The translations under genes were made by a program, and so were the position numbers. Below, in pieces: positions 1-9,949 of a stretch of DNA of 64,000 bases. The stretch is from Plasmodiophora brassicae (lineage: Eukaryota; Endomyxa: Phytomyxea; Phytomyxea; Plasmodiophorida), in contig CP145422.1 of assembly GCA_036867785.1 (NCBI GenBank), positions 372,001-436,000 on the forward strand, read 5' to 3'. The notes under the pieces were generated by a model. The model was not told where the DNA came from, ran no database searches, and saw only the letters and a program-made list of their open reading frames with translations. The stretch's first letter is position 1, and each line of letters begins with the position of its first letter.

Positions 1-1
1 G

Positions 2-331
2 AACGGAAACCGCCGGCGACTGTTGTATGCCCAGCTACTCTTTGATGATTACTGGGGCCCTGATCCGGTTTATGATGCCAATCATTTCCGACGGACGTTC
101 CGAATGCCGAGGGCGCTTTTCGATGAGATTCACGAACGCGTGACCCGGTTCGATGAATACTTCCTGAAGGAAAAGGATGCTTTGGGGGGTAAGGACTGTT
201 CTGTTCTACCTGTACGTTGCATTTATAACCGAATATTCCTTAGGTTCCAGGGTTTACATCCTTGCAGAAAGTCGTCTGTGCGGTGCGCAAGCTGACATCA
301 GGTGATTCAGCACACGAGCTGGACGACAGCA
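2..331 (+). mobile_element. PIF/Harbinger transposase fragment, open at the left edge
   Basis: The reading frame entering from the left edge gives RRRLLYAQLLFDDYWGPDPV, then an FRRTFRMPRALFDEI stretch, the N-terminal signature of plant and oomycete Harbinger-type DDE transposases. A 62-bp GT-AG intron (189-250) interrupts it. After the intron the frame resumes with LQKVVCAVRKLTSGDSAHEL, which also matches the family. Homology stops near 331, where an inverted copy of the transposon's second gene begins. The catalytic DDE part is therefore missing and the gene is truncated. What lies left of the window is unknown. Confidence 0.75.
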
Positions 332-905
332 ACCGACGAACTTCAGCAAGTCCTTTTGCAGAGTGTTGAGCCACCGGTTGCGGATACTTTCCCAGGAACG
401 ATCGCACACATAAGCTGGTGATTCATGGACAAGCTCGTGGAATGTAGCGGCGATTCGCTGGTAGTACGTCTCGCCATCTTGGTCGACTCCAACGGCCGCG
501 TCTGTAGTTATTGCCGCGTACGCCTTGGCGATCATCAGGTCCTCCCTCGAGGCGAACGTTCCTAATGGTCCTTCTAGTCCTGCTACCGATCCCTCTGGGT
601 CTGACCACGTCCATCCTCCTCCAGCTGCTGCATCTGCCGTGTCAACGCCCGTGCGACGTGGCAAAAGGAAGGGGGCGAAGACTTTTACTCCAAGGGAGGA
701 CCTCATGATCGCCAAGGCGTACGCGGCAATAACTACAGACGCGGCCGTTGGAGTCGACCAAGATGGCGAGACGTACTACCAGCGAATCGCCGCTACATTC
801 CACGAGCTTGTCCATGAATCTCCAGCTTATGTGTGCGATCGTTCCTGGGCCGCAACCGGTGGCTCAACACTCTGCAAAAAGACTTGCTTAAGTTCGTCGG
901 GTCTG
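332..905. repeat. Inverted duplication of a Harbinger MYB/SANT-like gene fragment
   Basis: The left arm (about 332-547, coding on the minus strand) and right arm (about 693-905, coding on the plus strand) are near-perfect reverse complements around a single-copy spacer of about 145 bp. Both arms encode the same segment, with REDLMIAKAYAAITTD, VDQDGETYYQRIAATFHEL and CDRSW. This matches the MYB/SANT-like protein that PIF/Harbinger elements carry beside their transposase. A related fragment lies at 40136-41149. The right arm lacks about 7 bases after the CDRSW codons, which shifts its frame, so neither arm is a working gene. Confidence 0.75.
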
Positions 906-1277
906 GCACGGGAAACTTGCATTCCAAACTTGCTAAGATGTCGCTTTAGAAAATCAAACCCTCTCTTCAAATTCAGTTTTAACATCAACAACCCAGTAGT
1001 GTTGTGCAACATGGTGTGCCTGATCAACCGCCCGTCAACATCAGGGAACCACGACAGATCCAACGCAAGCCATGCAATTAAACCATGTAACGCAGCGCAG
1101 AAGATGCCAGAACGACGTCAGTGAGAACGGAGCCGTCGCCACAAGGGACTCACGAGGTGCCCTGTTTGAGAAGTGTACGGGCCCGTTTTTCGGATCGGTG
1201 TCCGAAGCAGACTTCACGACCGGTTCCAGCGCTCGCGATGGGTGGTGGGAAACGGGTCATTTGCAATCGGAACGACA
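906..1277. other. No gene seen
   Basis: About 370 bp between the Harbinger debris and the next gene. I see no conserved coding segment, repeat or clear core promoter. Confidence 0.5.
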
Positions 1278-1694
1278 ATGAGCGTGGCCGTTCGATACGC
1301 GTTCGTTCTTCTGCTGGCGGCGTCTGTGTGCCTGGCTGAGCCGCCGGGACGTGATCTGCGCGGACGTCTGACTGGACTGCTCCAGAGGTTTGACCGCGAA
1401 GGTTTGACGAGGCTGATCACGTCGGCGAAACATTTCCTGAATGCGCAATACGACCGGGCGCTGCTGGCGCGTGACCGTGTCGCGAAAACCCTCGCGCTCA
1501 AGATTCTGCCGGACAACCTTACCGAATCCGAGAAGGCGGCGTTCAAAAAGCGAGCGATCGTCGTTGCAATTGTCGGTTCCGGTGCCGGTTTGGGCTTCGG
1601 CATCTGGGCCGGTAAGCGTCTATTCAAACGCGCGCCTCGCAGCGGCACACGCGAACCGACCCCAGTCCCGCCGATCAACGTCCCTGCGAACTAG
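1278..1694 (+). CDS. Small secreted or membrane protein, unknown family
   Basis: An intronless 138-residue protein. The chosen ATG (1278) begins MSVAVRYAFVLLLAASVCLA, a clear signal peptide with a hydrophobic core and a small-residue cleavage site. A charged helical middle (about residues 21-95) contains LRGRLTGLLQRFD and ALLARDRVAKTLALKIL. One hydrophobic glycine-rich segment follows, AIVVAIVGSGAGLGFGIWAG (about residues 97-116), with GxxxG spacing typical of packed membrane helices. The tail is basic and proline-rich. No cysteines remain in the predicted mature protein. I do not recognise the family. Predicted topology is secreted or single-pass in the secretory pathway. An upstream in-frame extension exists but would bury the signal peptide. 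Confidence 0.6.
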   Translation: MSVAVRYAFVLLLAASVCLAEPPGRDLRGRLTGLLQRFDREGLTRLITSAKHFLNAQYDRALLARDRVAKTLALKILPDNLTESEKAAFKKRAIVVAIVGSGAGLGFGIWAGKRLFKRAPRSGTREPTPVPPINVPAN

Positions 1695-2043
1695 CCCGAG
1701 CGGTACCGTCGCCGTACTTGCACAGGATGACCCGCCGATGACTCGCGCCGATCCCAAGCCCAGCTACTGACCTCGCATCTGACATGACCGCATCTGACAT
1801 GAACTGCCTTTGAAATATAATACATTTCGTTTTGTCCACCTAAACGCTGTGCCCCGCCCAGCGCAACGCGTGCTCAGGGCGGCGAACCAGCGGCCCCCGC
1901 CGTTGAAGCAGACGTCAACGAGGCGGTTCGCCTCGGTCAGCGACTTCATTTTAATACCAAACTTGTACTAAACCGAATCGACTGTGGGGAACGCACCTGA
2001 CGAGGCAGCGGGCACGTGCTCGCCCCCGATGATCAGCATCGGA
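1695..2043. other. Intergenic region between convergent genes
   Basis: About 350 bp between the 3' ends of the small secreted gene and DGAT2. It holds a tandem duplication of a 14-15 bp word containing gcatctgacatgac (about 1773-1801) and an AT-rich patch near 1815. I see no coding sequence. Confidence 0.5.
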
Positions 2044-3153
2044 TCAGTGCAGGTAGAGGACGGCGTTCGGGTCGGACGCGAAATCGCCCTTGTACTTGTT
2101 GAACAGTCGGACGACCGCGTCGACGTAGAGCGCGTGGTACCGGTCGACCTGTTCGGGCGTCGGCGCTGGGATCGTGGGCAGGACGACGGGGTCGCCGACC
2201 ACGGTCACCAGGTCGACGGATGGGTCGGGCATCCATCCGCGTCGGGTCCAGACCAGCGCGCCCGGCATCTTCCACCCGGCGAGTCGCATCCGAAGCCAGG
2301 GCAGCACGTTCAGCGAGTTGAAAGTCAGCTCCTCGCCAAACGTGAAGGCCGGGAACAGGGAGTACCCGAACCGCAACGCGTAGGCGACGAACCCTTTCCG
2401 CTTGCTGAGATAGCAGTGGAATTCCCCTCTGGACGAGCACCCTGTTTAAACCACCATGCGGGGCGAGGGTGATGCGCGCGCGCGCAACGTACCTCTGGTA
2501 CAGGGCGATCTCCTCGAAGCCGCCGACGACCAGGCACACGTTCTGGCCCGTTGCCATGATGCGTTTCATGTTGGCTGGGGTGGCCGGTGCACCACCGGTC
2601 AGGTAGAGGATCTCGCGGAACACGGGCAGGCGGAACGCCAGGTCAGCGCCGAGCATGGCGACTTCGCATTTCAACATGACGGGCGACAGGCCGATGTTCA
2701 CCTATGACGTGGCCGACGAGTCAGGGCCGGGCAGACGGTCTACGTCGTTCGGCGGCGGCGAAGCACCGTTGTTCCGCAGCACAGAATGCCATGGGGGCAG
2801 CTGGCGATCAGGGCGCGTGAACCGGGCGCCGGGACGGCCGCGCCGGACTCGAACACGAGCCGCTGCGTCCTGAAGTACGGGCCGTCGTCCATCCATCGCA
2901 CCAGCAGCGCATGGAACGCCGGCGACCGCCTCGGCGCGTAGACGGCACCGACCGCAGCGTAGACCAGCAGCAAAGCGAGCGGCTTCCAGGTCCACCCCAG
3001 CACGAACAGCAGCAACGCCGCGCCGCAGGCAACGCTGGACAGCACCCAGGACCCGAATACGAGGCCGAGGACGACGGTCCCCCGCCAGGAGCAGCCCATT
3101 TCGCAATGCGAGGCGGACGTCGAAGGCCCCTGCGGATCCCTCGTCGAATGCAT
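2044..3153 (-). CDS. DGAT2: Diacylglycerol O-acyltransferase 2 (DGAT2/MOGAT family)
   Basis: DGAT2 joins an acyl-CoA to diacylglycerol to make triacylglycerol at the ER. Three exons (3153-2767, 2701-2493, 2428-2044) give about 326 residues, near the usual 330-390. Two adjacent N-terminal hydrophobic segments (VVLGLVFGSWVLSSVACGAA, then a leucine-rich one) match the family's hairpin. The active-site block reads YFRTQRLVFE, then SCPHGILCCG, equivalent to the HPHG motif with Cys at the first position. Later come FRLPVFREILYLTGG, GGFEEIALYQR, the KRKGFVAYALRFGYSLFPAF block with TFGEE, and the C-terminal VGDPVVLPTIPAPT. Introns of 65 and 64 bp restore the frame exactly across conserved residues. 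The start is uncertain: an upstream in-frame Met exists at 3261. Confidence 0.88.
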
Positions 3154-3306
3154 CAGGAGCTGCGCGGCGCAAGTCGAGCTGGACCTGCAGTCAACACGCC
3201 GTCGCGCTGCCCGAGACAGACCCGGGCGCGTCTCTCTGCCAATACCCGACGGCAGTTGCAAACGTGTATTGTAGGCGGGGCGCCGGCGCCGGCGTGATCG
3301 TCGGGA

Positions 3307-5129
3307 TCAGTGTGTGGCGCCGGCGGGCTTCTCTTTCGGGGCCATCTTGATGGCGTCGTCGATCCGGAGGATGGTGATGGCCGCCTCGCACGCGAACCGC
3401 AGGCACTTGATCTTGGACATGGCCGGTTCCAGGACGCCGGCCTTGACGCTGTCGCGAACGAGGCCCTTGTGCAGGTCGAGGCCCATCCATTTGCCGGCGG
3501 TGCGACCCTCCTCGGACTGGGCCGCGTAGTGGTGCGCACGAAGCTGGGCGACCAGCTCGGTGGCGTCCAGGGCGCCGTTCACCGCCAGCGTCTTCGGGAT
3601 GACGAGCAGCGCGCGGGCGAACTCCACCAGGGCCAGTTGCTGTCGGGACGCCAGCGTTTCGGCCATGTTCTCCAGGTAGACCGACAGCGCCGCTTCGACG
3701 GCGCCGCCGCCCGGCACAACGGTCTTCGACTCGAGCGTTCGCTTGACGACGGACAGCGCGTCGTGCAGGGCCCGGTCGATCTCGTCCAGCATGAAGTCGT
3801 TGGCGCCGCGCAGGACAATCGTCTGCGCCCTGGTCGTCTTGCACCCCTTGATGTAGATGAGGCGGTTGTCGCCGACGGATTCCTCGGAGACGCTCTCGGC
3901 GTGACCGAACGCGGCCGGGTCGACGGATTCGTTGCCCTCCATGTCGGCCAGCGACAGCAGAACCGTGCCGCCCGTCGCTTTGGCGATGCGCCGCAGATCC
4001 TCCTTCGTGCACCGGCGAACGGCAATCGCACCGGCGTCGACAAAGTACTTCAGGGCCATGTCATCGATGCCCTTCGTCGTCAGGACGACGTTGGCGCCGG
4101 CGTTCAGCAGCATCATGATGCGCTCCTTGGTGATGTCGCTCTCGCGTTCCCGGATCGCCTCGAGCTTCGACGGGTCGTTGACGAGGACCTGAACGCCGAA
4201 CGCCATCTTCGTACGCCGCAGGTCGATATCCAGCAGGGCAATGACGGCGTTCTTCACGACCGTCGGCATCTGCTGGGACGCCCGGGTACAGTTCAACGCG
4301 AACCTGCCGCGCACGTCAGCACACGACAACGACCGCCCTCGACTGAACCACGCTACGTACCCGTTGACGAGTTCGGATTCGCAGGCGGATCGCCCATGGG
4401 CCTTGAGGACGTTGATCGCCTGGAGCGGGTACTTGACCTTGCCGTTGGCCGGCGTCGTCTTGACGGCCTGGACGGCGTTGACGCACATCTCGGCGAAGAA
4501 CTCATCGTCCATGCCGATGATCTTGGACGACATGGACGTCTTGGCGGCGTTGATGAGCGCGTCACGCCCGAGCGTGTCAACCTTGAGCGACATGTTCTCG
4601 GCGATGTACTTGCAGCATTCCTTCTTGGCGAGCTGGAACCCGGCAATGATGGACGTCGGGTGAATATGCGCCAGGACGAGATCGTTGGCGCGTTTCAGGA
4701 GTTCGGCAGCGAGGATGACGACCGAGGTCGTCCCGTCGCCAACCTCCTGGTCCTGCAGGTTGGACAGCTCAACCAGGACCTTCGCAGCCGGATGCTGCAC
4801 CTCCAGCAGCTTCACGATCGTCGCGCCGTCGTTCGTGATCGTCACGTCACCGACCTCGTCGACCAGCATTTTGTCCAGGCCGACAGGGCCCAGCGACGAT
4901 TTCACGATATTCGCAACAGCCAGGCACGCCGTCACTATACAGACGCACGAATATGCCCATCAGAGACAGCCGACCGACCGAATCATCTCCCGACACCAGC
5001 CTACCATTGTCGTTCCGCACCTCCTGGCCGGTCGTACGCTCTCCGATGATCGACAGAGACGCCACTGTGCAACACAGACGCACGGTCAGCAGACGGCGAC
5101 GCCGCACGAGACGACGCCCTGGACGTACT
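3307..5129 (-). CDS. CCT1: T-complex protein 1 subunit alpha (CCT1)
   Basis: One of eight subunits of the cytosolic TRiC/CCT chaperonin that folds actin and tubulin. The spliced protein is about 543 residues, normal for CCT1. Visible landmarks: GERTTGQEVRNDNVTACLAV at the N-terminus, VKSSLGPVGLDKMLV, ITNDGAT, the nucleotide-binding GDGTTSVVI, RESDITKERI, VVPGGGAVE and a lysine-rich tail. Exons: 4303-3307, 4934-4361, 5064-5005, plus an inferred first exon ending at 5129. The 57-bp intron (4304-4360) is a multiple of three and has no stop, so the unspliced frame stays open; CCT1 conservation shows it is an intron. No ATG precedes ASLSIIGERT in frame. A 64-bp GT-AG intron (5065-5128) would bring an A next to TG to form the start codon. 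Confidence 0.9.
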
Positions 5130-5323
5130 GTGTACGGGCGCGACAATCCGCCGTCGTGCAAATGTCGGACGGCAACCTGAGCGATACGCAGTCCGTGGCG
5201 CCGCTTATCGATACTGGCCCATAGCCCGAACCTAAATTTGGGACAAAAACGCGCGGCACGACAAGGCGCAACATGACTTCTGTAGGTACAGCCACGCTGA
5301 CTGGCAGGAAGAACACGGTTTCA

Positions 5324-5980
5324 TTAAAGGGCCGGTTTCCGTTGATCGGGCACGGAGATGAACTTGGAATGCGACCCTTCGACGAGGACGTCGCCCTTGG
5401 TGTTGACGATGGTCGCCGTGCTGAACGCAACGGATCGCCCGAGTTTCGTGCACGTGCCATGGATCCTGCGCCACCGATCATTACGTTGTGTGTGTGCGCG
5501 CGCTGATGCCCGCGCGCCAAGGCGCTTCCGACCGGATTCGCTCGCCGACGGCGGCCGCTTTCATGAAGTTCGTATTCAGGCTTATGCTGACACCAGACGA
5601 ATTGCCAGACAGCTTGCCAGACCGCAGGAACGACTGCAGGACAATCGCCATCGACGTCACCGTATCGATGAGGGCGGTCGACACCCCACCGTGCAGTGTA
5701 CCATGCCAATTCGACATCTGCACCACGGTCGCCACGGTGAACAAATCCAGCCTGATTGCAAGGGGACGCGTATGCGCGCGTCGCATACATTTTCGGCCAC
5801 GACGATCTCGCAGGTCACGCGGCCGGACGCCCGATCAACGTCCGCGACGTGCAAGTCGGGAACCACAGCCTTTTCGAACCCGCTCCTGGCAACCGTCGCT
5901 TGCAGAGCCTGGCGCATGACGCCGACAAGTTCGGCATTGCCGGCGCCCTCCAGCAGCGCCGGCAACGTGTCCGACACCAT
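5324..5980 (-). CDS. Hotdog-fold acyl-CoA thioesterase (4HBT/ACOT13-like)
   Basis: A single hotdog domain of the type that hydrolyses acyl-CoA or phenylacetyl-CoA thioesters. Exon 1 (5980-5789) ends in VTCEIVVAEN. A 71-bp phase-0 intron (5718-5788) follows. Exon 2 starts MSNWHGTLHGGVSTALIDTV, with the family's HGG motif and the acid on the following helix, then continues to GVSISLNTNFMKAAAVGERI. The last exon encodes LGRSVAFSTATIVNTKGDVL, then VEGSHSKF and a PAL tail. The second intron (about 5475-5535) has an acceptor at GCAG but no clear GT donor in phase, so that junction is unresolved: a non-consensus donor or a sequence error is possible. It sits about 195 bp downstream of CCT1's start on the same strand. 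Confidence 0.72.
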
Positions 5981-6082
5981 CTTCTCCGCGCACTGTCGCC
6001 GGACCTGACCCCGTCTCGTCTCGATGACAGCCCAACGAGGAATCAATCGGGACGTTCGATATGTTACTTATTAAATATAGAA

Positions 6083-7468
6083 CTAGGACGACGCGGGCCT
6101 CGCCTGGCCATGGGCCCTGCTAGCGCGGGCGTATGCATCGATACGCTCCGCCAGGTCCGGATGTTCGTCCCAGAAGCGGGTCTGCGTGGACCGGCGCCGA
6201 TGGACAGTAATGCTAATGATCGCCAGGAACAGCAGGGTCAGGAGAAGGATAACCGCCCATCCGAACGGCGATGCAACGACCGAATGCGGATGCCGGTGGA
6301 TTTGCAAGGCAGTGGAATCGGGCCGGTGGATGCCTGGAGCGCTGGTCGTGTTGCGACTCCATCTCAGCGATGCAAATAGAGCAACTCCCAGAACCAGTGG
6401 GATACCAGATTCCCACAGCTCGTTGCGCTTGGGCCCGGGCTTCACCTTCTTTGGCCATCTCTTGGATAGCCAGGGTATGGTGGACGCTATTACCAGGCCA
6501 AGGGAAACAACGTTCCAGTTCACACGCCGCAGGGCATTGACGGCAGCTGGAATGCCGCCCTGAAGTGAACGAGCTCGACGGCTCTTCTGCAGGAAGTGCT
6601 GCTGATCACGCGCGAGTGTCCTAGACAAAAGAGTCCCGTTGGGTATCTTTGGATCACCGTTGACAAGGAAACAGCCCGCGTCGTTTGCACCGAGCAACCG
6701 TTGTTTCTCGATGCACCAGGTCGCGAGGCCACGGGGCAGGTCTTCCACGTCGTCGAATCCCCGGCCGTGGAGATGGACCGTCGCATCGATCGACAGGTCG
6801 AGGAACTCGACAAACTGCGACGGATTTGCCGTGTTGTCGCTGGCGATGACGTCAATGTAGCGCAGATTCCGGTTGGCGATCACCAGCAACTGATCCGGCG
6901 CCTTGTCGTTTGGCACTGGGTCCGGGATGTACGCTACAATCCGTACCAGGTTCACCGCGTCGGGCACGGGGTCGGGCATGAATGTATTCTGGATCCTATA
7001 CGCGCCCAGTCAGCAACCACCAGGTTTCGCCTCGCAGCGCATCGCCAGTACGGACCAGAGAACCCTGAGGTGCGGCAGGTACCGGCTTACGGCGGAACCG
7101 CTGATGGTCTGTCTGGACGTGCTCAGCGCGAGCTCCGTGATGCTGTGTCCCTGTCAGCCAGTGGGAATCGCATCTCGCTGAACGAAAACGTACCGGTTTG
7201 GAAGGCAGTTGTACAGCAATCTAGCATCGAACGGAATCGTCAGCGCGCAGTAAAGTCCATATGGATCCGACGGCGGCGTGGCATTGTCGGCGATCGGGTC
7301 GCCGCCACTGGCCTCCAGGGGTCGCAGTGGCACCTCGCGACATCTCGCATCAACCATGTCGAGCAGTAGGCAGTACGTAGGGTACACTTTGACGCCTGAA
7401 GCAACCCGGGCGGCGACAAGCGCGCTCGCTAGCAGCGCCGCCATTGCCAACGGTGGCGGCGGCTGCAT
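6083..7468 (-). CDS. Secretory-pathway membrane protein, unknown family
   Basis: The ATG at 7468 opens MQPPPPLAMAALLASALVAA, a signal peptide, followed by a cysteine-containing lumenal or extracellular part. At least one intron begins at gtacgt near 7193. Two acceptors fit in frame: one about 50 bp on, keeping an ITELALSTSRQ segment, or one near 7001 joining directly to IQNTFMPDPVPDAVNL. The downstream exon (to 6083) has a folded-looking domain (about 170 residues) with LLVIANRNLRYIDVI, FLDLSIDATVHLHGRG and CFLVNGDP. Three hydrophobic segments follow: VVSLGLVIASTIPWL, GIPLVLGVALFASL and WAVILLLTLLFLAIISITV. The C-terminus is short and charged. I do not recognise the family. Topology suggests a lumenal domain with three C-terminal membrane helices. 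Confidence 0.6.
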
Positions 7469-7713
7469 CGCGATGGCCGACGATCGGTTGCTTGCCGGTC
7501 TGTTTTTGCCGCGCACTGCCGGCCCAAAAATAGAAGGCCGGCCGCCGGGGGATCTCCGGGCACCGGGCGGCACCAACCAACCAGCAACGACACGCTGCGA
7601 TACTCGATGATGGTCACCGTCTGCGAAACAGGTCCGCCTGCTGACGTCCGCTACGAAATGAAAATGCAATGCGAAATGAAATATTTCCGTCTTCATATAC
7701 CGGATCGCGTCTG

Positions 7714-8433
7714 TCAACGGCGGCGCCAGGTGCGAAACCCGTCGACAGCCCTTCTGTGCACTTCCGCAAAGTGCCTGTCACGCTCTTCACGGGTCATCAT
7801 GTTCGGCAAGGGGGGAACTCCGGGCCTCGGAGGCATGTCCATAACCATCTCGTGGATACCGGGCGGAAGCAGCTCACCAGCGACCTGATCCGGCGTTGGC
7901 GGGGGGTTAGGCCACGGAAACACCTCTCCTTCGCTGTCGGGGTCATCGTCGAAATCAATGAAGACTTCGGCATGGGCCATCACGAGGTTCATGCGCTTCG
8001 GATAGTATCTGAACGTCTGCCGGTGCACCACACCTCCAGGAGGCAGATCATACGACACTGGTGGGCACAGGATGCCGGGCCCAAACGGAGCCCTCATCGC
8101 GACGATTGTCAGGTTGATCCGGTGGTCGTCGACGTCGAACTCCATCACCAAGGGGTCTAGGCGCACAGTGAAACCGCCAGGGTTGCCGACGTCGATTTCG
8201 AGGGGCAGCCGGCTGACGTCGGCGGACCAACCAGTCGGATCCGCCCTTGTGTGACATAAGACCCTCGTGTCAAGGCTGTGATTCAGTAGTCCTCTGCTCG
8301 CCTGGCCACGATCCCAAAGCTGGAAGCCCCGGACGCTGGCCCAACGGGCGCCAATAACGAACGGCCTGGATGCTGCATAAGCCCACAGAAGAACGTGGGC
8401 GACGACGGCAACGAGCGCGCCTGTCGCTGCCAT
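7714..8433 (-). CDS. Secreted protein of a family shared with 39100-39747
   Basis: An intronless 239-residue protein. The N-terminus MAATGALVAVVAHVLLWAYA is a signal peptide. The mature part shares a co-linear pattern with the protein at 39100-39747: VAHVLLW / VHVLLW, QLWDRG / HQWDHR, EIDVGNPGGF / DINIGDPDGF, LVMEFDVDDHRINLTI / LVLDFDVGGPWISLTV, SYDLPPGG / SYDLRSKP, and YYPKRMNLVMAHAEVFIDFD / EYSKRLNVVMNSQRVYICFD. The C-terminal quarter is proline-rich here and unrelated between the two. The regular hydrophobic alternation suggests a beta-rich domain of about 150 residues. I know no named family. The two copies are about 31 kb apart on the same strand, and both have a TATA-like box upstream. 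Confidence 0.72.
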   Translation of the reverse strand: MAATGALVAVVAHVLLWAYAASRPFVIGARWASVRGFQLWDRGQASRGLLNHSLDTRVLCHTRADPTGWSADVSRLPLEIDVGNPGGFTVRLDPLVMEFDVDDHRINLTIVAMRAPFGPGILCPPVSYDLPPGGVVHRQTFRYYPKRMNLVMAHAEVFIDFDDDPDSEGEVFPWPNPPPTPDQVAGELLPPGIHEMVMDMPPRPGVPPLPNMMTREERDRHFAEVHRRAVDGFRTWRRR

Positions 8434-8571
8434 ACGATCACGATTCGACGCTAGGCGACGCGCGCAACGTCACAACCCAGTCCCATAAAGCCAAACGAGT
8501 CGATTGCCGCGGCCGCCCGCACACGACACACGCAGCAGCCGCCAGCCAGCCACGGCCACCGCACTGACCTG

Positions 8572-8584
8572 GGCTATATATAGC
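8572..8584 (-). promoter_or_regulatory. TATA box candidate
   Basis: The near-palindrome ggctatatatagcc lies about 140 bp upstream of the ATG of the secreted-protein gene at 8433. The rest of the 8434-8954 interval shows no coding sequence I can support. Confidence 0.45.
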
Positions 8585-8954
8585 CACGTGTATCGACGGC
8601 GCCGCCCAGTCCCGGGATCGCCGCTCCTGATTTGACTGGCCGGCGGTCCGGTCTACAGGCGCCGCCTCGACATGTTCCCGGTTACTGTTCTGGATAGGGT
8701 ACGAACGTCGTCGACTTCGCCTGGACGCTCGTGACGACCTGCAGTCTATGTGGTCATCATCTCCCGAGCGCTCGTCGCGTTCAGCGCCGTCTGCATGATC
8801 GAGTGCGTCTCGCATTATGTCGAACGACAAACTATCGCAATCCGATGAACCGCTATCGTCCTATGCTTCACGTCCTGTACTCTCACGAGACGCATCTTAG
8901 AAGCATAACGCTTGTAGCAATATCGGAAGCGCGCGCGGTCTGATGGTTCAGACG

Positions 8955-9641
8955 CTACGTGGGACGGCACTGGGCGTCAGCGCCGCAGAAGGCGTCGGAG
9001 CTGCCGCACCTGTTGTTGCACACGCTTAGTTCCGACTCGGAATCTGGACATTGCGACTGTGTTATGTACCATCCCAAGCTCGAGCAGCAGTCGTTGGCGT
9101 TGGTGCAGGCGGCGTATCCGTACGAAGCACCGCATCGGTAGTCGGGACGGGGCGCGTTGTAGCACTTGGACGGCGGTGTCGTCGACCCGCCTGGGACGAT
9201 GGTGATCTGCGAGTTATAGGCGTAGTACGAGTAGTACGCGACGCCAGCGCTGCGCTTTTCCAGGAACCAGACGACGTATGGGCCGGGCGTCAGATCGCCA
9301 GGAAGCTTGATGGTGGAATTGTACACAACTTGTGAGAAATTGTCTTGCGTGTCCAACGTGACCCCTTGCAACGTCCTGTACCTCGCCGGAGCTGAGCTGG
9401 ACCCTGTAATCGATACTTGGACAGCTTTCGTCCCCGCATTCAAAGCGCTGTAAAACAATCGGCGATCAGAGGTGTGCGACTCAGGTTCCAGGCCGTGCAG
9501 ACGTTACTTGTACAGCCGGTACGACACAGTCATCGGCTCCCCGGCACGATACTGCTGGATCGTGGTGTCCGACGGGCTGAATACGTCCAGACCGTGCCCC
9601 AGGGCCAAGCATGCGACCACGATCAGTGAAGCGACCTTCAT
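8955..9641 (-). CDS. Secreted protein with a hevein-like cysteine-rich C-terminus
   Basis: Two exons (9641-9509/9508 and 9447-8955) joined by a 60-bp GT-AG intron (9448-9507) in phase 2, restoring SYRLYNALNAGTK. The N-terminus MKVASLIVVACLALGHG is a signal peptide. Residues about 20-130 form a beta-rich domain (LDVFSPSDTTIQQYRAGEP to YAYNSQITIV) resembling Ig-like domains of fungal Ser/Thr-rich surface proteins. The last 70 residues contain ten or more cysteines with CGASYGYAACTNANDCCSSL and CNNRCGSSDAFCG. That spacing resembles a chitin-binding type-1 (hevein) module. Known hevein modules bind chitin, and binding here is inference. No membrane segment or GPI signal is seen, so it is probably fully secreted. 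Confidence 0.7.
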
Positions 9642-9949
9642 GCTGACAGCTCTTCAGTACAATGAAGCCAGGCGCCCGGTTGGCACCTGCTTTGACCTGA
9701 ACACCCTGGCGCCGGTTACTGCACTCTGGGCACAGGTAGTCACCGCGTGAGAACCGGTTACCTTCAGTTCCTGGATACACCCGGCAGCCAGTTCCAGACG
9801 CGTTCGCGCCAACTGTAACGGGCGACGTCCGGAATGTTCGTTGCATGGTACGTGCCACGCGGTAGATGCATGTGCCGTGCTACGTAGCCAGTACTGAACG
9901 ATTGGACGGACAAGCAGCAGACAGCACTGTATTGGACCATCAGACGTCG
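9642..9949. other. No gene seen
   Basis: About 300 bp upstream of the hevein-like gene. A minus-strand stretch with two close cysteines (DYLCPECS) is open, but nothing supports it as a gene. Confidence 0.4.

Noticed and set aside
3310-5049. A 579-codon open frame on the plus strand
   Set aside because: It lies entirely opposite CCT1, has no recognisable domain, and is an effect of GC-rich codon use on the other strand.
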